Part shown: piece after piece, positions 6,722-15,341 of the stretch | Position numbering within the stretch: position 1 is the stretch's first letter | How the letters are laid out: each line of letters opens with the position of its first letter | DNA from: Streptomyces cellostaticus | GTDB lineage: Bacteria; Actinomycetota; Actinomycetes; Streptomycetales; Streptomycetaceae | Direction of reading: 5' to 3' | DNA: 64,000 bases | Assembly: GCF_001513965.1 (NCBI RefSeq) | Contig: NZ_KQ948032.1 | Coordinates: forward strand, 62,001 to 126,000 | The notes under the pieces: generated by a model | Seen by the model: only the letters and a program-made list of their open reading frames with translations | What the model was told of the DNA's origin: nothing | Database searches by the model: none | Position numbers and translations under genes: made by a program

Positions 6722-9522
6722 CCGGCCCCACCACCAACCCGAGCCACCCACCGGCGGACCGCACCACGAGCGCCTACCGCGCGGGCGACCACTCCACAGA
6801 GAACCGCACCACGGACGCCTACCCCACGGGCCACCACCCCGCAGAGGACCACCCCACGGGCCACCACCCCGCAGAACGCCACCCCGCAGGCAACAGCCCC
6901 GCAGAGGACCACCTCGCAAGCCACCATTCCGCAGAGGACCACCCCACGGGCCCCCTCCCCACCCCCGCCGACGCCCCTCCCACCCCCATCCCCCACCCGC
7001 GAGCCGCCGACGGTGCGGGCGCCCCACCGGGGCCACCCGCACCCGGCGACGAAAGCTGCACGGGTGGTGCGGGTGGGAACGAAAAGGGCGCCGAAGGCGA
7101 AGCCGAGGCAGGCGCCCCCGTCGACCTCTCCGTCGTCATCCCCGCTTACAACGAAGAACACCGGCTGGACCCCACCCTCAACGCCATCACCACCTACCTC
7201 ACCGAGAACGAGGGCCGCTGGGGCACCTGGGAGGTGATCGTCGCCGACGACGGTTCGACCGACGGCACCCGGAACGTCGGTGCCCTGGCCCACCCCCGGG
7301 TCCGGCTCCTCACCAGCCCCCGCAACCGAGGCAAGGGCCACGCCCTGCGCCTCGGCGTCGCCGCCTCCCGCGGCCACCGGGTCCTGACCACCGACGCCGA
7401 CCTGTCCGCCCCCATCGAGGAACTGGAGCGCCTCGACAAGGCCCTCAGCGAGGGCAACACGGCCGCCATCGGCTCCCGCTCGGTGCCCGGCGCGGACATA
7501 GCCCACCGCCAGCACCGCGCACGCGAACTGCTGGGCCGCGCCGGAAACCTCCTGATCCGCCGCACGGCCGTACCGGGGATCCGGGACACCCAGTGCGGCT
7601 TCAAGCTGTTCCAGGGCGACCGCGCCCGCGAAGCCTTCCGCGCCGCCCGCCTCGACGGCTGGGGCATCGACGTGGAGGTACTGCATCACTTCCACCGCGC
7701 CGGCTGGCCCCTCGCCGAGGTCCCGGTCCGCTGGAGCCACCGCCCCGGCTCCAAGGTCGGCGCCCTGGACTACCCCCGCGTCCTCACCGACCTCGCCCGC
7801 ATCAGGGCCCGCTCGCTGCGCCCCGCCGACCTGCTCGCCACCGCGCTCTTCCTGATCATGTCGGTGGCCCTGTACTCCGGCCGCTTCTTCGCCCCCTCCC
7901 ACCGCTATCTGACCGACTCCATGCAGGACCAGAACCAGTGGGAGTGGTTCTTCGCGGTCACCGCCGACAGCGTCGCCCATCTGCACAACCCGCTCTTCAC
8001 CGACCTCCAGGGCTTCCCCGACGGCGTCAACCTCATGGCCAACACGGTCATGCTGGGCCTGTCGGTGCCCTTCACCCCGGTCACCCTGCTGTTCGGCCCC
8101 GCCGTCGCCCTCAGCCTGTGCATGACGCTGGGCCTCGCCGCGACCGCGGCCGCCTGGTACCGGCTGATCGTGAAACGGGTCGTACGGCGCCGGGCGGCAG
8201 CCTTCGTCGGCGCATCCCTCGCGGCCTTCGCCCCGCCGATGGTCAGCCACGCCAACGCGCACCCCAACTTCGTCATCCTCTTCATGATCCCGCTGATCAT
8301 CGACCGCGCGCTGCGCCTCACCACGGGCGCCCGCGTGGTCCGGGACGGGATCGTGCTCGGCCTGATGGCGGCCTACCAGATCTTCCTCGGCGAGGAGCCG
8401 CTCCTGCTCGCGTCGATCGGGATGGTCCTGTTCGCGGCCGCCTACGGCGCCGTACGCCGGGACGTGGCGCGGGCGGCCTGGCGGCCCCTGCTGAAAGGCC
8501 TGCTGATCGGCGGAGCCGTCTGCCTGCCCCTGGTGGGATACGCGCTGTACTGGCAGTTCGCCGGCCCCCAGAGCTACCAGGGCATCGGGCACGGCGACAA
8601 CGCCGGCAACAGCCCCCTCTCCCTGCTCGCCTTCGCCGAGCGCTCCCTCGTCGCGGGCGACGCGCAGATCGCCGGCTCCCTCTCCCTGAACCCGACCGAG
8701 CAGAACGCCTTCTACGGCTGGCCGCTGGTCGCCGTCGCCTTCGCGATCGTCGTACGACTGTGGGAACACGCCCTGGTCAAGGCGCTGGCGTTCACCACGG
8801 TGGCCGCGGCGGTGCTCTCCCTCGGCCCGAAGATCCGCATCCCGCTCACGGACACGGTCTACCCGGGCCCGTGGGCCCTCCTCGCCGACAAACCCCTCTT
8901 CGACTCGGTGATCGAGGGCCGCTTGGCGATGATCTGCGCCCCGGCCCTCGGCATGCTCCTCGCGCTCGCCGTCGACCGCGCCGCCGCCTCCCGGAACCTG
9001 ACCAGCCAGTACCTCGGCCTGCTGGGCGTGACCCTCGCGCTGCTCCCGCTGATCCCGGCCCCGCTGAAGTCCACGGACCGGGTCGCGGTGCCGGCGTTCA
9101 TCACGGACGGGACCTGGAAGTCGTACGTCCACGAAGGCGAGACCCTGGTCCCGGTGCCGCTGCCCGACCCGGGCGCCGCCGAGGCCCTGCACTGGCAGAC
9201 GGCGGCCCACCTGGGCTTCAAGCTGCCGGGCGGCTACTTCAACGGCCCCTGGGGCGAGGATCACATCGGCATCTACGGCGCCTCCCCGCGCTACACCTCC
9301 AACCTGCTCCGGGACGTCCGCTACACGGGCGTGGCCCCGCCGATCGGCAAGGAGTGGCGGACGCAGGCCCGGCAGGACTTCGCCTACTGGAAGGCGGGCG
9401 CCCTGGTGCTGGCCCCACAGCCCAACGACGGCGTACTGCGGACCGTCCTGAAGCAGTTGACCGGGCAGGACGGGAAGTGGACCGGCGGCGTCTGGGTATG
9501 GGACCTGCACAGGGGGAGCTGA
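6718..9522 (+). CDS. Family 2 glycosyltransferase with multi-span membrane domain
   Basis: 934 residues in three parts. Residues 1-130 are low-complexity, rich in His, Pro, Thr and Ala, and contain four 10-residue repeats. Residues about 135-350 are a GT2 domain of the dolichyl-phosphate-glucose/mannose synthase type: SVVIPAYNEE, VADDGSTDGT and TTDADLSAP bind the nucleotide sugar and metal. From about 375 there are many hydrophobic segments forming a membrane domain. It probably transfers a sugar to a polyprenyl carrier and onward to an exported glycan or protein; the substrate is unknown. It is coupled to the GntR gene by an ATGA overlap. The repeats look recently acquired. Confidence 0.82.
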   Translation: MTGPTTNPSHPPADRTTSAYRAGDHSTENRTTDAYPTGHHPAEDHPTGHHPAERHPAGNSPAEDHLASHHSAEDHPTGPLPTPADAPPTPIPHPRAADGAGAPPGPPAPGDESCTGGAGGNEKGAEGEAEAGAPVDLSVVIPAYNEEHRLDPTLNAITTYLTENEGRWGTWEVIVADDGSTDGTRNVGALAHPRVRLLTSPRNRGKGHALRLGVAASRGHRVLTTDADLSAPIEELERLDKALSEGNTAAIGSRSVPGADIAHRQHRARELLGRAGNLLIRRTAVPGIRDTQCGFKLFQGDRAREAFRAARLDGWGIDVEVLHHFHRAGWPLAEVPVRWSHRPGSKVGALDYPRVLTDLARIRARSLRPADLLATALFLIMSVALYSGRFFAPSHRYLTDSMQDQNQWEWFFAVTADSVAHLHNPLFTDLQGFPDGVNLMANTVMLGLSVPFTPVTLLFGPAVALSLCMTLGLAATAAAWYRLIVKRVVRRRAAAFVGASLAAFAPPMVSHANAHPNFVILFMIPLIIDRALRLTTGARVVRDGIVLGLMAAYQIFLGEEPLLLASIGMVLFAAAYGAVRRDVARAAWRPLLKGLLIGGAVCLPLVGYALYWQFAGPQSYQGIGHGDNAGNSPLSLLAFAERSLVAGDAQIAGSLSLNPTEQNAFYGWPLVAVAFAIVVRLWEHALVKALAFTTVAAAVLSLGPKIRIPLTDTVYPGPWALLADKPLFDSVIEGRLAMICAPALGMLLALAVDRAAASRNLTSQYLGLLGVTLALLPLIPAPLKSTDRVAVPAFITDGTWKSYVHEGETLVPVPLPDPGAAEALHWQTAAHLGFKLPGGYFNGPWGEDHIGIYGASPRYTSNLLRDVRYTGVAPPIGKEWRTQARQDFAYWKAGALVLAPQPNDGVLRTVLKQLTGQDGKWTGGVWVWDLHRGS
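6826..6945 (+). repeat. Four 30-bp tandem repeats encoding a His/Pro-rich motif
   Basis: Four in-frame 30-base units encode TGHHPAEDHP, TGHHPAERHP, AGNSPAEDHL and ASHHSAEDHP, with weaker copies upstream. Because the unit is a multiple of three, copy-number change would not break the glycosyltransferase frame. The encoded His clusters could bind metal. Confidence 0.85.
7020..7047. repeat. 28-bp sequence shared with the kinase gene
   Basis: The second copy of the exact 28-base match described at 2256-2283. Here it encodes part of the Pro-rich linker just before the GT2 domain (APPGPPAPG). Confidence 0.7.
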
Positions 9523-9588
9523 GCCTGCGCCGTACCAATTACTCTGCTTACCCGTGCCATGAACACCACGCTGTGTGAGGAGCTTTCT

Positions 9589-10239
9589 TTGGCCTGTGAC
9601 CTGTGGCTGGTACCGCTCGTGGACGTGTTGTGCCACACCCCGGACAACCCCTTCGCCGAGGAACTCGCGCACTACAACAACGCGCTGGCCGCGGCCGGTC
9701 TCCCGCCGGTGCCGGTGTACCAGTACATGCCGGGCCTGTCCGGCGAGGTCGCCCCGGTGGCCGGTTTCGACTACGACGCGCTGCACTTCCTGCGCCGGGC
9801 CTACCTGCTCCAGGTGTGCGGGCTGCCGGTGACCCCGGTGGACGAACTCGGCGGCGACTACGAGCAGCTGCTGGAGATGTTCGAGTCGACGGCCCAGCAG
9901 TCCCACCTGGTCTGGCACTACGACCACGCGGGCGCGTACGTCCCGGTCGACTTCCCGCACCCGCTGTCGAGCGACGACCTCCTCGCGGGCGGCGGCCCCT
10001 TGGGCTCCTCCCAGACCCTCCTGCGCGAACTGGAGTACGTGGCCGGGTCGATCGGCATCGACCCGGCCAATCCCCCGGCCGCCCCCGAACCCCCCTCCGC
10101 CCCCACAGAGTTGGAGCAACCGGCCGCCCCGGCTCCGTACGACCCCAGCCCCTTCGCCCGCGAGCGCCACGTCTGGCTCGGCCTGCACGCGGCGGCGACG
10201 CGGTCCCTGGCGCAGGGGTCGATGATCGTGTTCAGCTGA
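9589..10239 (+). CDS. Conserved hypothetical protein
   Basis: 216 residues with no catalytic motif that I recognise. The N-terminus is hydrophobic (ACDLWLVPLVDVLC), the middle is acidic and Tyr-rich with Asp/Glu clusters, and a Pro-rich segment precedes a short basic tail. The best start is TTG at 9589, because GAGGAG lies six bases upstream. An in-frame ATG at 9559 would add ten residues but has no ribosome site. It follows the glycosyltransferase by 66 bases and converges on the small secreted protein gene with 11 bases between. I cannot assign a function. Confidence 0.7.
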   Translation: MACDLWLVPLVDVLCHTPDNPFAEELAHYNNALAAAGLPPVPVYQYMPGLSGEVAPVAGFDYDALHFLRRAYLLQVCGLPVTPVDELGGDYEQLLEMFESTAQQSHLVWHYDHAGAYVPVDFPHPLSSDDLLAGGGPLGSSQTLLRELEYVAGSIGIDPANPPAAPEPPSAPTELEQPAAPAPYDPSPFARERHVWLGLHAAATRSLAQGSMIVFS

Positions 10240-10250
10240 GGGTCAGGGGG

Positions 10251-10604
10251 TCACACCGGCAGCTGCGGACCCGGCTTCGGAATCCCAGGCGCCGGCGCCA
10301 CCGGACCCGGCTTCCCCTGAGGAACATGCGGCACATCCGGGATCTGGGGAACCGGTCCCGGCTTCGGCAGCCCAGGAATCTGCGGCACCGGAGCCGGAGC
10401 CGGCTTGCAGGGCTTACAGCTGTGACCCTTCTTCTTCCACTTCTGCCCCTGATCATCCTTGTAGCCCGGCTTCACGGAGACGGACGCGGTGTGCTGCTGC
10501 TGTTCGGCGGCAAATGCGCTGGCCGGTACCAGCGCACCGCCTGCCGCGATGACGGCCGAGACGCTGATGAGCAGGAACCGGTGTGAGCGAGCTACGCGCT
10601 GCAT
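10251..10604 (-). CDS. Small secreted proline-rich protein
   Basis: 117 residues. A basic start (MQRVARSHR), a hydrophobic core and an Ala-X-Ala site near residue 33 make a Sec signal peptide. The exported part begins with a Gln/Lys-rich stretch containing two Cys in CKPCKP and ends in repeats of Val-Pro-Gln-Ile-Pro and Pro-Gly-Pro. The tail resembles a wall-spanning or unstructured spacer. The start ATG has GAGGAA nine bases before it. The frame is open further upstream, but that DNA folds into the structured leader described separately. Function unknown. Confidence 0.72.
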   Translation of the reverse strand: MQRVARSHRFLLISVSAVIAAGGALVPASAFAAEQQQHTASVSVKPGYKDDQGQKWKKKGHSCKPCKPAPAPVPQIPGLPKPGPVPQIPDVPHVPQGKPGPVAPAPGIPKPGPQLPV

Positions 10605-10627
10605 AGAAATTCTTCCTCGCGGGTGTC

Positions 10628-10690
10628 GAGTCACGCCCAGGACTTCCCTGGGCGATGCCTGCGCCGCACTCTCGTGCAGCCATGACTCAA
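10628..10690 (-). ncRNA. Structured mRNA leader, three-helix junction
   Basis: On the minus strand, just before the secreted-protein gene, an outer stem (10683-10690 with 10626-10633, eight pairs with one G-U) encloses two hairpins. They are GCAC-GAGA-GTGC at 10666-10677 and an eight-pair stem with a five-base loop at 10634-10654. The outer helix closes about 20 bases before the start codon. The shape suggests a regulatory leader. I could not match it to a riboswitch consensus, including the c-di-AMP type that precedes secreted wall proteins in this genus. Confidence 0.5.
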
Positions 10691-10776
10691 GTACGCCCCA
10701 GCCACCGATTCCCGTCACGCCACCCCATCTCGTGGCTTGACACATCCACCCGGCCTGCGATAGTCGCCGCCGAAGC

Positions 10777-12594
10777 TCAGAACACCGGGGTCCCGTCCTG
10801 CGTCAGCTTCCAGTTGGTGACCGCGAAGTCCGCCGGGTCGAGGGTCTTCTTCGCCGTCACGTAGTCGATCATCAGCTGGCGGATCTCGTTGGTGGAGCTG
10901 TAGGCGGTCGGCGCCGTGGCGATGGCCGGGTACCCGGAGCCGCCGTTCGCGCGGTAGTTGTTGACCGCCACGACGAAGACCTGGTCGTCGGCGACCGGGG
11001 CGCCGTTGCAGGTGAGGTTCTTGATCCGGGAGCCTTCCGGCTGGGCGATGTCGATCTCGTAGTCGACACCCGCCGCCGTGTCGTACATGTAGTCCCAGAA
11101 CTTGTTGGCGTTGGTCAGCTTGGCGGTGTCGACCTTCGTGCCCGCCGGGACCTGGTAGTAGTACTTCGCCGCGTACTCCAGGTAGGCCTTGAGCTGCGCG
11201 CCCGTCAGCTTCTTGCCGTAGAGGGTGTTGTCGTAGATGTAGAGGCCGGCGATGTCCTTGATGGTGACGCTGCCCTTGGGGATGTCCGCCGTGCGGCTGA
11301 AGGGCGCGGCGACCGAGATGAGCGGGAGCGCCGCGTCCGCCGTGGACAGCCCCGCCTTCACCGAGTCCATCTGGACCTTGTGGATGAAGTCCATGATCGG
11401 CACGTCCTTCCAGCAGGACTCGGCCGCCGAGAGGTCCTCGGTGCAGGTGCCGACCGCCGTGTTGACGTACTTCACGACCAGCTCGTGGTCGGCCTCCAGG
11501 AGCTTCTTGATCTCCGGGTCCTCGTCCACCGTGTTGGGGTTGAGGGTCTGGGCCTTCTTGCTCGTGACCTTCCACTGGCCGTGGTGGAGTTCGAGCTCGA
11601 AGTCGAAGACGCTCAGGCGGTAGCCCCAGCAGTACGGCTCGGAGAGCAGCACCTCTTCGCCGGTCTCCGCGTTCTTCACCGTGTAGGACGGGACTTCCAC
11701 ATGGGTGTGGCCGACGAGGATCGCGTCGATGCCGGGCACCTGCTCGGCGACGAGGTTCGAGGCGTTCTCGACGTACGGGAGCGAGTCGCCGTAGGACGAG
11801 GAGCCGTCCATGCCCGAATGGTCGGTCAGGAAGACGACGTCACAGCCGAGGGCGCGCAGCCGCGGGACGTACTTCTTGGCCTGCTCGACCAGGCCCGGGA
11901 AGACCATCTTCCCGCTGACGTTGTCCTTGTCCCACAGGGCGATACCGGGGTTGGTGAGACCGAGGATGCCGACCTTGATGTCCGGCGCGCCCGGCACGCA
12001 GATCCGCTTCACGGTGTACGGATGGAAGGCGGGGCGCAGGGTCTTCGCGTCGAGGGCGTTCGCACCGAGCAGCGGGAAGTGACACTGGCTCTCGAACTTG
12101 CGCAGCGTGTCGATGCCGTAGTTGAACTCGTGGTTGCCGAGGGCCGCGGCGTCGTAGCGCATGTGGTTCATGGCGACGGCCATCGGGTGCCTGGGGCCGC
12201 GCTTGCCGTCGGTGCCGGTGATCGGGTCGACGCGGGCGAAGTAGTAGGCCAGGGAGGTGCCCTGGATGATGTCGCCGGCGTCCACGAGCAGCACCCGGTG
12301 CTCGCCCTTCGCCTCGCGCTGCTGCTTGATGAGGGTGGCCACCCGGGCCACGCCCACGGAGTTGCCCGCCTTGTCGGTGTAGGCGGCGTCCTTGTAGTAG
12401 TCCCAGTCGAAGACGTGGCTGTGCAGGTCGGTGGTGCCCAGGATGGAGAACGACCAGGTGCGGGGCGTCTTTTCGGGGCGCTGATCGGCCGCCTGGGCGG
12501 GGGCTGCCGCGACGGTCCCCGCGGCGGCGACGGCCGCCCCGGTGACGGCCGACTTCTTCACGAACTCCCGGCGGTTCATGGGACTGCGGGGCAT
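10777..12594 (-). CDS. Tat-exported 5'-nucleotidase/metallophosphatase
   Basis: 605 residues. The N-terminus has the twin-arginine pattern NRREFVKK, a hydrophobic stretch and AQA cleavage. The catalytic half has the calcineurin-type metal motifs TTDLHSH, VDAGDIIQG, LGNHEFNYG and GHTHVEV, which bind two metals. The C-terminal half is the 5'-nucleotidase specificity domain, with a late NNYRANGGSGYP loop that normally stacks the base. It probably hydrolyses extracellular nucleotides or cyclic nucleotides for phosphate and nucleoside recovery. The start is ATG 12594 with AGGAG upstream; a second Met six residues in is possible. It stands beside purA but in its own unit, separated by a terminator. 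Confidence 0.9.
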   Translation of the reverse strand: MPRSPMNRREFVKKSAVTGAAVAAAGTVAAAPAQAADQRPEKTPRTWSFSILGTTDLHSHVFDWDYYKDAAYTDKAGNSVGVARVATLIKQQREAKGEHRVLLVDAGDIIQGTSLAYYFARVDPITGTDGKRGPRHPMAVAMNHMRYDAAALGNHEFNYGIDTLRKFESQCHFPLLGANALDAKTLRPAFHPYTVKRICVPGAPDIKVGILGLTNPGIALWDKDNVSGKMVFPGLVEQAKKYVPRLRALGCDVVFLTDHSGMDGSSSYGDSLPYVENASNLVAEQVPGIDAILVGHTHVEVPSYTVKNAETGEEVLLSEPYCWGYRLSVFDFELELHHGQWKVTSKKAQTLNPNTVDEDPEIKKLLEADHELVVKYVNTAVGTCTEDLSAAESCWKDVPIMDFIHKVQMDSVKAGLSTADAALPLISVAAPFSRTADIPKGSVTIKDIAGLYIYDNTLYGKKLTGAQLKAYLEYAAKYYYQVPAGTKVDTAKLTNANKFWDYMYDTAAGVDYEIDIAQPEGSRIKNLTCNGAPVADDQVFVVAVNNYRANGGSGYPAIATAPTAYSSTNEIRQLMIDYVTAKKTLDPADFAVTNWKLTQDGTPVF

Positions 12595-12867
12595 TCAAGG
12601 CTCCTGGGGGGCTGGGGTGAGGAGATTTTCTGCGCGGGTGCCGTGTGGGGCTACCCGCGTAGATGCTTCTCAGGACCTATCGGACCCGGAACCAGGAACA
12701 GGTCATGCTCAAGTCAATTTCTGGAATGATCGCGAGCAGCGCGACGCCCCCGGCGGCCGGAGCCGACGGGGGCGTACGGGAGTGCGTCATCCAGGTTGAC
12801 GCAAGATCAACGCGGGGCGACGCCCGCGAAGTTCACGACTGCACCGCGCACAGGACGACGGAGCGGC
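12595..12867. other. Intergenic region between purA and the 5'-nucleotidase gene
   Basis: 273 bases on the 3' side of purA. They hold the purA terminator (12744-12775) and the promoter region of the nucleotidase gene. No gene is visible. Confidence 0.6.
12744..12775 (-). terminator. purA terminator hairpin
   Basis: ACGCCCCC pairs with GGGGGCGT around a 16-base loop that can itself fold. It lies about 90 bases past the purA stop and has no U tract, as is usual in Streptomyces. Confidence 0.6.
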
Positions 12868-14151
12868 CTACAGGAACGACTTGATCTCGATCGTCTCGTC
12901 CCGGCCCGGGCCCACGCCGATCGCGGAGATCGGGGCGCCGGACATCTCCTCCAGCGCCTTGACGTAGTTCTGGGCGTTCTTCGGCAGGTCGGAGAACGAC
13001 TTCGCCTTGGTGATGTCCTCGGACCAGCCCGGCAGGGTCTCGTAGACCGGCTTGGCGTGGTGGAAGTCCGACTGGGAGTACGGGAGCTCCTCGACTCGCC
13101 TGCCGTCGATCTCGTACGCCACGCAGACCGGGATCTGCTCCCAGCCGGTGAGGACGTCCAGCTTGGTGAGGAAGAAGTCGGTCAGGCCGTTCACGCGGGT
13201 CGCGTAGCGGGCGATGACCGCGTCGAACCAGCCGCAGCGGCGGTCACGGCCGGTCGTCACGCCCCGCTCGCCGCCGATGCGGCGCAGCGCCTCGCCGTCC
13301 TCGTCGAACAGCTCGGTGGGGAAGGGGCCGGCGCCGACGCGGGTCGTGTACGCCTTGAGGATGCCGATGACCCGGCTGATCTTCGTCGGGCCCACGCCGG
13401 CGCCGGTGCAGGCACCGCCCGCGGTCGGGTTCGAGGAGGTGACGAAGGGGTACGTGCCGTGGTCGATGTCCAGGAGCGTGCCCTGGCCGCCCTCGAACAG
13501 GACGACCTTGTCCTCCTCCAGCGCCTGGTTGATGACCAGCACGGTGTCGGCGACGAACGGCTTGATCTGCTCGGCGTAGCCCAGCAGCTCCTCGACCACC
13601 TGGTCCACGGCGATGGCACGCCGGTTGTAGAGCTTGGTCAGCAGCTGGTTCTTGACGTCGAGCGCCGCCTCGACCTTTTGCTGGAGGATCGACTCGTCGT
13701 ACAGGTCCTGGACGCGGATGCCGACGCGGTTGATCTTGTCGGCGTAGGTCGGGCCGATGCCGCGGCCGGTGGTGCCGATCTTGCGCTTGCCGAGGAAGCG
13801 TTCCGTCACCTTGTCGACGGTCACGTTGTACGGCGTGATGATGTGCGCGTTACCGCTGAGCAGGAGCTTGGACGTGTCGACGCCACGCTCGTTCAGACCG
13901 CTCAGCTCGGAGAGCAGGACCGACGGGTCGACGACGACACCGTTACCGATGACCGGCGTACAGCCGGGGGAGAGGATTCCGGAAGGGAGGAGGTGGAGTG
14001 CATACTTCTGGTCGCCGACGACGACCGTGTGGCCGGCGTTGTTGCCGCCCTGGTATCGCACTACATAGTCCACCGAGCCACCGAGCAGGTCGGTCGCCTT
14101 CCCCTTGCCTTCGTCACCCCACTGAGCACCGAGCAGCACAAGTGCGGGCAC
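12868..14151 (-). CDS. purA: Adenylosuccinate synthetase
   Basis: 427 residues, the usual length. It joins IMP and aspartate at the expense of GTP, the first committed step to AMP. The GTP loop and catalytic aspartate are in [11 protein letters not shown] (8-18) and the catalytic His in NNAGHTVV (about 41). Further family blocks are GIGPTYADK, the [12 protein letters not shown] loop and GWFDAV. The start is GTG 14151, with GGAAGGGG eight bases upstream. It is transcribed alone, as in other actinobacteria. Confidence 0.98.
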   Translation of the reverse strand: MPALVLLGAQWGDEGKGKATDLLGGSVDYVVRYQGGNNAGHTVVVGDQKYALHLLPSGILSPGCTPVIGNGVVVDPSVLLSELSGLNERGVDTSKLLLSGNAHIITPYNVTVDKVTERFLGKRKIGTTGRGIGPTYADKINRVGIRVQDLYDESILQQKVEAALDVKNQLLTKLYNRRAIAVDQVVEELLGYAEQIKPFVADTVLVINQALEEDKVVLFEGGQGTLLDIDHGTYPFVTSSNPTAGGACTGAGVGPTKISRVIGILKAYTTRVGAGPFPTELFDEDGEALRRIGGERGVTTGRDRRCGWFDAVIARYATRVNGLTDFFLTKLDVLTGWEQIPVCVAYEIDGRRVEELPYSQSDFHHAKPVYETLPGWSEDITKAKSFSDLPKNAQNYVKALEEMSGAPISAIGVGPGRDETIEIKSFL

Positions 14152-14278
14152 GCGCGTACACCCCTTCCGGGCGGGGCATGTCCAAGGTCAGGGGCGCGGG
14201 CGTAAGGTACACCGCCGCGTGCCACCGCGACCGTCGTTGGCCGCACAACCGTCGGACCGGATGCCCCGGAATAGACGA

Positions 14279-14306
14279 AGCCCCTGGCGCAATAGCGCAA
14301 GGGGCT
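14279..14306 (-). promoter_or_regulatory. purA: Strong hairpin upstream of purA
   Basis: AGCCCCT pairs with AGGGGCT, and after one mismatch GCGC pairs with GCGC around an AATA loop. It lies between the divergent purA and lipid-kinase-like genes, about 130 bases before the purA start. On the minus strand it is followed by TTCGTCT, so it could act as an attenuator in a purA leader, or as a terminator of transcription entering from the right. Confidence 0.5.
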
Positions 14307-14348
14307 CTTGCACAAAGATGCTACCCGAGGAAGCGAGGCAGGACCGAG

Positions 14349-15206
14349 GTGGCAACCTTCGCGACGTCCGATCAGCTGCTGGTGATCATCGATCCGGCGG
14401 CACGACAGACGGACGGGGAGTCCGTACGGATCGTAAAAGACGTGCTCAGCGCGGGTGCGGCCGCCAAGGTCTGTCTGCCGGAGGGGCCCGAGGAATTCGC
14501 CCGGGCGCTCGGCCGGCGGGGGTCCCGGCGCCCGGTCGTGGTCGGCGACGACCGGGCACTGGTCCGCGCGGTGACCCTGCTGCACCGGCACCGGGAGCTG
14601 GCCGGATGTGCGCTGTCGGTGGTGCCGGTGGGGAGCACGCTGGCCCTGGCTCAGTCCCTGGGGGTGCCGACGAGTGCGGTGGCGGCGGCACGGACGGTGC
14701 TGGACGGCGTCGAGCGCCGCCTGGACCTCCTCGTCGACGACAGCGACGGGGTGGTGCTGGGCGCGCTGGACATTCCGCCCGCGCCGGTGCGGGCGGCGGC
14801 TGTCGCCGAACCGGTGAGCGCCGCTTCCGGGCGGCCGTGGCTGCGCACGACGTACCGCTCCCTGGTCCGCACCCTGGCCCCCCGCCCGCCCCGCCTGGCC
14901 GCCGTACCGGCCCCCGGGCCCTGCCGGCTCCGGGTGGAGGTCGACGGGGCGACGGTGGTGGACCTGGACCAGCCGGTGGAGGCGGTGTCGGTGACGCCCG
15001 GTTCCTCCGGGGCCGCCGAGGTCGAGGTCCGGCCGCTGTCGGTGGGCGCGGAGGCGACCCCGCTGCGGGCCTCCGGGCGGACGGTGACGGTGGTCGGCGG
15101 GGACTTCCGGTACCGGGCGGACGCGCTGGTCTCGGGGCCCGTACGACGCCGGACGTGGACCGTGAGCGAGGCGGCCTGGGCGCTGACGCTGCCCGCCCAC
15201 CCCTGA
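14349..15206 (+). CDS. Diacylglycerol kinase-like protein, degenerate active site
   Basis: 285 residues with the outline of a diacylglycerol/sphingosine kinase. A nucleotide half has the pattern VVVGDDRALVRAVTLL and VVPVGSTLALAQSLGVP, and a beta-rich half ends in VVGGDFRYRADALVSGPVRRRTW. In active members the first motif reads GGDGT and the second P-x-GT-x-N-D. Here GGDGT has become VGDDRA and the Asn-Asp is lost, so ATP or lipid phosphorylation is doubtful. The start is GTG 14349. It is divergent from purA and stands alone. A non-catalytic lipid-binding role is a guess. Confidence 0.6.
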   Translation: MATFATSDQLLVIIDPAARQTDGESVRIVKDVLSAGAAAKVCLPEGPEEFARALGRRGSRRPVVVGDDRALVRAVTLLHRHRELAGCALSVVPVGSTLALAQSLGVPTSAVAAARTVLDGVERRLDLLVDDSDGVVLGALDIPPAPVRAAAVAEPVSAASGRPWLRTTYRSLVRTLAPRPPRLAAVPAPGPCRLRVEVDGATVVDLDQPVEAVSVTPGSSGAAEVEVRPLSVGAEATPLRASGRTVTVVGGDFRYRADALVSGPVRRRTWTVSEAAWALTLPAHP

Positions 15207-15341
15207 CCCATCCACCCCCCTAAAGGTCTGGTGACAAATATTTAACCCTGCCGACCCCTTGAGAGACCGGTTCTTCGTCCACCATCCTGCTCCATCAAGG
15301 CGCGGTGCGTCCGCGCGCGGCGGTCAGGAAGGGGCCACCCG

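Noticed and set aside
4460-7042. Long minus-strand open frames opposite the aminotransferase, GntR and glycosyltransferase genes
   Set aside because: They are antisense shadows caused by high GC; they lack family-like sequence, ribosome sites and consistent codon bias.
10626-10740. c-di-AMP (ydaO-type) riboswitch before the secreted protein gene
   Set aside because: The leader is structured, but I could not find the conserved single-stranded segments of that class, so only a generic leader is called.
14279-14348. tRNA gene near the purA upstream hairpin
   Set aside because: No cloverleaf or T-loop sequence can be formed; only one hairpin is present.
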